DNA from: JBCBKL01 sp963922565
Lineage (GTDB): Bacteria > Pseudomonadota > Alphaproteobacteria > Rhodobacterales > Rhodobacteraceae
Direction: 5' to 3'
NCBI GenBank assembly: GCA_963922565.1
Contig: CAWUIQ010000143.1
Location: forward strand, 1 to 5,271
DNA: 5,271 bases
Shown here: positions 5,221 through 5,271 of the stretch, in pieces
Layout: each line of letters opens with the position of its first letter
How positions within the stretch are numbered: position 1 is the stretch's first letter
Notes under the pieces: model-generated
The model's input: only the letters and a program-made list of their open reading frames with translations
Database searches by the model: none
Told to the model about the DNA's origin: nothing
Made by a program: the position numbers and the translations under genes

Positions 5221-5271
5221 GCGGGCGTAGCTCAGGGGTAGAGCATTACCTTGCCAAGGTAAGGGTCGTGA
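5221..5271 (+). tRNA. tRNA-Gly (GCC), 3' end cut by the window
   Basis: The acceptor strand is GCGGGCG (5221-5227). The D arm pairs GCTC (5230-5233) with GAGC (5241-5244) around AGGGGTA. The anticodon stem TTACC/GGTAA (5246-5250/5258-5262) encloses the loop TTGCCAA, so the anticodon is GCC (5253-5255) for glycine GGC/GGT codons. A five-base variable loop and the first four bases of the T stem follow before the window ends. About 25 bases of the mature tRNA lie outside. It is the natural decoder for the GGC-rich tail at the left edge and for GGC-biased genes generally. Confidence 0.93.

Noticed and set aside
1..5271. CRISPR array, insertion sequence or prophage signal
   Set aside because: No regularly spaced direct repeats with unique spacers, no transposase or integrase, and no terminal inverted repeats with target duplications were seen.

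Overview
The window looks like chromosomal DNA from an alphaproteobacterium, most likely of the Roseobacter/Rhodobacteraceae type. This rests on GC-rich codon use, an ATGA-coupled two-component pair, alphaproteobacterial-looking VOC and MAPEG proteins, and a secreted protein with an ASPNAFANASPNSRV motif that I associate from memory with Rhodobacterales hypothetical proteins. The assignment is inference; no species marker is present.

Left part, plus strand (1-2150). The window opens inside the last codons of a glycine/asparagine-rich protein that ends at 78. After a 69-base gap holding a perfect 8-6-8 inverted repeat come an OmpR/PhoP-type response regulator (148-810) and a PhoQ/QseC-like membrane histidine kinase (807-2150), overlapping by ATGA. 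They form one signalling unit; its signal and targets cannot be read from the sequence.

Middle, minus strand (3759 down to 2165). A compact four-gene cluster converges on the kinase gene. In order of transcription it holds a 61-aa soluble protein with a strong ribosome binding site, a 48-aa single-span membrane protein with a basic tail, a 346-aa exported protein (signal peptide, Lys/Gly/Asp-rich basic region, conserved ASPN core, acidic coiled coil), and a 58-aa two-span membrane protein. Gaps are 15, 12 and 17 bases. The 48-aa and 58-aa genes are short and easily missed. I recognise no described system here, and this is the most unusual part of the window.

A 388-base non-coding stretch (3760-4147) separates this cluster from the genes to its right. 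It carries a 16-bp palindrome surrounded by helically phased GTTC-type repeats, a candidate operator.

Right part (4148-5271). A VOC/glyoxalase-fold protein and a MAPEG-family membrane protein lie in tandem 19 bases apart and may be a small detoxification pair. A probable 41-aa minus-strand peptide gene converges on them. A tRNA-Gly(GCC), cut by the window end, follows behind a plausible promoter.
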